Positions 61,428 to 64,000 of a stretch of DNA of 64,000 nt are shown here, piece by piece. The DNA is from TMED27 sp964350695 (GTDB lineage Bacteria; Pseudomonadota; Alphaproteobacteria; Micavibrionales; Micavibrionaceae): assembly GCA_964350695.1 (NCBI GenBank), contig CAYGKM010000004.1, positions 85,427 through 149,426 on the forward strand, given 5' to 3'. The notes under the pieces are model-generated. The model saw only the letters and a list, made by a program, of their open reading frames with translations, had not been told where the DNA came from and made no database searches. Each line of letters starts with the position of its first letter. Position 1 is the first letter of the stretch. Position numbers and translations under genes: made by a program.

Positions 61428-63926
61428 ATGAAATATCTTTGGTACGGATTTTTAGGACTATTCTCGCTGGGGTTTTTAGGGCTTCTGGTGACGATTGGTG
61501 TTGTCGTTTACACGCTGGATTACTACGGCAAGGACCTGCCGGAATATAATCAGCTCAAAGAATATGAACCGCCGATTGTCACCCGCCTTTATGCAGGGGA
61601 CGGACGCCTTATGGCCGAATTCGCACAGGAAAAACGCGTCTTCGTACCCATTGAAAACATGCCCGACCTCGTGAAGCAGGCCTTCATCGCCGCCGAAGAT
61701 AAAAACTTCTATGAGCATGAGGGCGTGGATTTCTTCGCCATCGCCAGAGCCGGCACGGTCTATGCCCGCCACCTCTTGGGGCAGGATGTAAACGTGATCG
61801 GCGCATCCACCATCACGCAGCAAGTCGTTAAAAACATGCTGCTGACCAATGAGCGTAAGATTGAGCGCAAAATCCGCGAAGCCATTCTGGCGAACCGCAT
61901 GGAACGGGCAATGAGCAAGGATAAAATCCTCGAGCTATACTTAAACGAAATTTTCCTGGGCGCGCGCGCTTATGGCGTGGCCTCTGCCGCGCTCCAATAT
62001 TTTGATAAATCCTTGGGTGAGCTGTCGATTGCAGAAATGGCGTATCTTGCCGCACTCCCCAAGGCGCCGAATAACTATAACCCCACAAAGAAACATGACG
62101 CCGCCGTTCAGCGCCGCAACTACGTGATCGGGCGCATGCTTGAAGATGGGTACATCACCAAAAGCCAAGCCGAGCTTGCAACCCTCGCGCCGCTTGAAAC
62201 AATTGACCGTGATAAATCCAGAAGCGTCAAAGCGCCGTATTTCGCCGAAGAAGTGCGCCGCGAACTTAAAGAAAAATACGGGCAGGAAAGTCTTTATGGC
62301 GGCGGCCTTTCTGTGCGTTCAACCATTAACCCCGAGATGCAGGCGATCGCCGAAAAAGCCCTTCGTGACGGGTTGATGGCCTATGATAAACGCCATGGCT
62401 GGCGCGGGCCGGTAAAAAGCTTTGATAGCGCCGCTGACTGGAAAACCAAACTCAGTGAAGTCCAAGCCCCGCAAGGTATGCTTGAGGAATGGCGGCTCGG
62501 CTTTGTGCTCGAAGCAGGAAGCCAAAGCGCGCGCATCGGCTTTGAAGACGGCAAGGAGGGCACAATTAACCTCGTAGACGTGCAATGGGCACGCAAATAT
62601 CTGAACGAGGGCTACGCGCTCGGCAGTGAGATCACAGGCGTTTCCGATGTCATGAAAAAAGGCGATGTGGTGATGGTCGAGCCTCTGGGCGGAAAAGCCA
62701 GCGCCTATTCCTTGCGCCAAGTCCCCGAAATTCAGGGGTCGTTAATCGCCTTGGACCCGCATACAGGCCGCGTATTGGCGATGCAGGGCGGCTGGAGATA
62801 CGGAGACTCCGAGTTTAACCGCGCAACCCAAGCGCAGCGGCAGTCCGGCTCTGCGTTCAAACCATTCGTATATTTGGCGGCGCTGGAAAACAACTTCACA
62901 CCCGCCACCCTTGTGCTGGACGCGCCTTTCGTAATCGAAGACCGCCCGGGAAATTTCTGGTCACCGACAAACTATTCGAATGAATATTACGGCCCCACGC
63001 CCATCCGTGTAGGCGTGGAAAAATCCCGCAACCTGATGACGGTGCGTCTGGCGGATTATATGGGTATGGATAAAATTGTCGAAATATCCAAACGTTTTGA
63101 TATCGACCCCAACATGCCGTCTTTGCTCGCAAATTCTCTGGGCGCGGGGGAAACGACGCTCCTTCAACTCACCTCTGCTTATGGCGTGTTGGTCAATGGC
63201 GGCAAGAAAATCACCCCGTCCTTCGTTGACCGTATTCAAGACAGATACGGCAAAACCATTTTCCAGCATGACGAGCGCGAGTGCCGCAATTGCGGTAGCC
63301 TCATCCGCTGGGAGGGGCAGCAAGCCCCCGAAGTCCCTGATGACCGTCAGCAGCTCACTGATCCGCGCTTCGCCTATCAAATGGTTTCCATCCTTGAAGG
63401 CGTGGTCGAACGCGGAACAGGCGCGCGCATTAAAGAACTTGGCCGCCCACTGGCCGGAAAAACAGGAACGACCAACGAATCCAAAGATACATGGTTTATC
63501 GGCTTCTCGCCGGATTTGGTTGTGGGCGTGTTAGCAGGCTTTGATGAGCCGCGCTCTTTGGGGAAACGCGAAACAGGCTCTTCTGTCGCCGTGCCGATCT
63601 TTAAGGAGTTTATGGGTGAAGCCTTAAAAGACGCCCCCCTCATTCCGTTCCGAATTCCTAACGGTATTCGTCAGGTGCAAATCAACGCCGATACGGGCGC
63701 GCGCGCCTCTTTCGATGATAAACGCGTGATCTGGGAAGCCTTCGCCATCGGTACAGAGCCGACAGATGATATGTATATTCTCGATGGCACGGGCATTAAC
63801 ATCATGAACGGCGCGCCGAAATACTCCGACGAAAACCAAAACCAAGACCCCGACGCTCCGTATGATCCATATCAAACGGAAACGCCCGCAAACGGCGTTG
63901 ATACCGGTACGGGCGGGTTTTACTAG
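61428..63926 (+). CDS. mrcA: bifunctional penicillin-binding protein 1A
   Basis: PBP1A polymerises and cross-links peptidoglycan. The 832-residue protein has an N-terminal membrane helix (FLGLFSLGFLGLLVTIGVVV), the GT51 glycosyltransferase motif AAEDKNFYEHEGVDFFAIAR and ASTITQQVVKNMLL, an OB-like insert (about 310-410), and the transpeptidase motifs SGSAFKPF (SxxK), an SxN region near KSRNL, and KTGTT. The C-terminus is long and acidic. The last gene in the plus run mlaE-mlaF-mrcA; a tRNA follows on the other strand. Confidence 0.96.
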   Translation: MKYLWYGFLGLFSLGFLGLLVTIGVVVYTLDYYGKDLPEYNQLKEYEPPIVTRLYAGDGRLMAEFAQEKRVFVPIENMPDLVKQAFIAAEDKNFYEHEGVDFFAIARAGTVYARHLLGQDVNVIGASTITQQVVKNMLLTNERKIERKIREAILANRMERAMSKDKILELYLNEIFLGARAYGVASAALQYFDKSLGELSIAEMAYLAALPKAPNNYNPTKKHDAAVQRRNYVIGRMLEDGYITKSQAELATLAPLETIDRDKSRSVKAPYFAEEVRRELKEKYGQESLYGGGLSVRSTINPEMQAIAEKALRDGLMAYDKRHGWRGPVKSFDSAADWKTKLSEVQAPQGMLEEWRLGFVLEAGSQSARIGFEDGKEGTINLVDVQWARKYLNEGYALGSEITGVSDVMKKGDVVMVEPLGGKASAYSLRQVPEIQGSLIALDPHTGRVLAMQGGWRYGDSEFNRATQAQRQSGSAFKPFVYLAALENNFTPATLVLDAPFVIEDRPGNFWSPTNYSNEYYGPTPIRVGVEKSRNLMTVRLADYMGMDKIVEISKRFDIDPNMPSLLANSLGAGETTLLQLTSAYGVLVNGGKKITPSFVDRIQDRYGKTIFQHDERECRNCGSLIRWEGQQAPEVPDDRQQLTDPRFAYQMVSILEGVVERGTGARIKELGRPLAGKTGTTNESKDTWFIGFSPDLVVGVLAGFDEPRSLGKRETGSSVAVPIFKEFMGEALKDAPLIPFRIPNGIRQVQINADTGARASFDDKRVIWEAFAIGTEPTDDMYILDGTGINIMNGAPKYSDENQNQDPDAPYDPYQTETPANGVDTGTGGFY

Positions 63927-63947
63927 TCTTTCTTTTGGGAGATCCAA

Positions 63948-64000
63948 TGGAGCGAGTGAAGGGATTCGAACCCTCGACTTCAACCTTGGCAAGGTTGCGC
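63948..64000 (-). tRNA. tRNA-Gly(GCC), partial at right edge
   Basis: Read on the minus strand the last 53 bases give an anticodon stem CAACC-TTGCCAA-GGTTG with anticodon GCC, a T arm with TTCGAAT, and an acceptor end CACTCGC-T-CCA with CCA encoded. The 5' half, D arm and acceptor partner lie beyond the window. Confidence 0.9.

Overview
The window reads as a contiguous piece of an alphaproteobacterial chromosome. The evidence is a BTLCP-family transglutaminase-like protease, an NDUFA12-type complex I accessory subunit next to mlaD, a DUF2155 gene and aat, an accC-accB-aroQ block, a phasin gene with TGC-rich PhaR-type operator boxes, YqgE/AlgH, a SAM-II-like riboswitch before metF, and a SPOR-tailed D,D-carboxypeptidase. 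Base composition is moderate and gene density very high, with many 4-bp ATGA or TGATG overlaps. I cannot name a species; a Rhodospirillales- or Micavibrio-like lineage is only an impression. I see no prophage, insertion sequence, CRISPR array or rRNA operon.

Layout, left to right. 1-6 kb: a BTLCP protease cut by the left edge, hldE (LPS heptose), an iron-box-controlled small protein, two lipoproteins, a pilin-like envelope protein and dacA. 5.6-6.9 kb: a phasin gene behind a promoter flanked by two identical operator boxes. 6.9-10 kb: clpS, an orphan gene and clpA. 10-13.4 kb: a second pilin-like paralogue, a response regulator fused to a degenerate deaminase, RidA, NDUFA12, mlaD and DUF2155. 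13.4-20.3 kb, mostly minus strand: aat, accC-accB-aroQ, a copper chaperone, two DsbA-like proteins and an M48/TPR protease, with a GAPDH-like pseudogene on the plus strand. 20.3-26 kb: rlmE, guaB and rsmB with two copies of a palindromic repeat, one inside rsmB, plus orphan genes. 26-32.6 kb: metE-metF behind a SAM riboswitch, a divergent PLP enzyme, and guaA. 32.7-36 kb: the most accessory-like stretch, with a lipoprotein, a dispersed palindromic repeat, a ParD-like/RelE toxin-antitoxin pair, a glycine-zipper protein, rluA and a 57-residue His-rich microprotein. 36-43 kb: pdxS and pdxT separated by two orphan genes, then thrC, an M16 protease, an acetyltransferase, YqgE and a DsbD-N-like protein. 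43-47 kb: a polysaccharide block (GT4 glycosyltransferase, epimerase, asparagine synthase). 47-54 kb: a DNA methylase, mltG and the fatty-acid block fabF-acpP-HAD-fabG and fabD. 54-58 kb: an orphan gene with a third PhaR-type box, rpsF-rpsR-rplI and dnaB. 58-64 kb: alr, a VanX-like dipeptidase, mlaE-mlaF, mrcA and a partial tRNA-Gly.

The genes mostly serve envelope building (heptose, peptidoglycan, phospholipid transport, fatty acids), one-carbon/methionine and purine metabolism, protein quality control and translation. The least explained items are the two pilin-like paralogues, the receiver-pseudodeaminase fusion, the dual-start phasin and its possible regulon partner at 54.5 kb, the palindromic repeat in rsmB, and several orphan small proteins.
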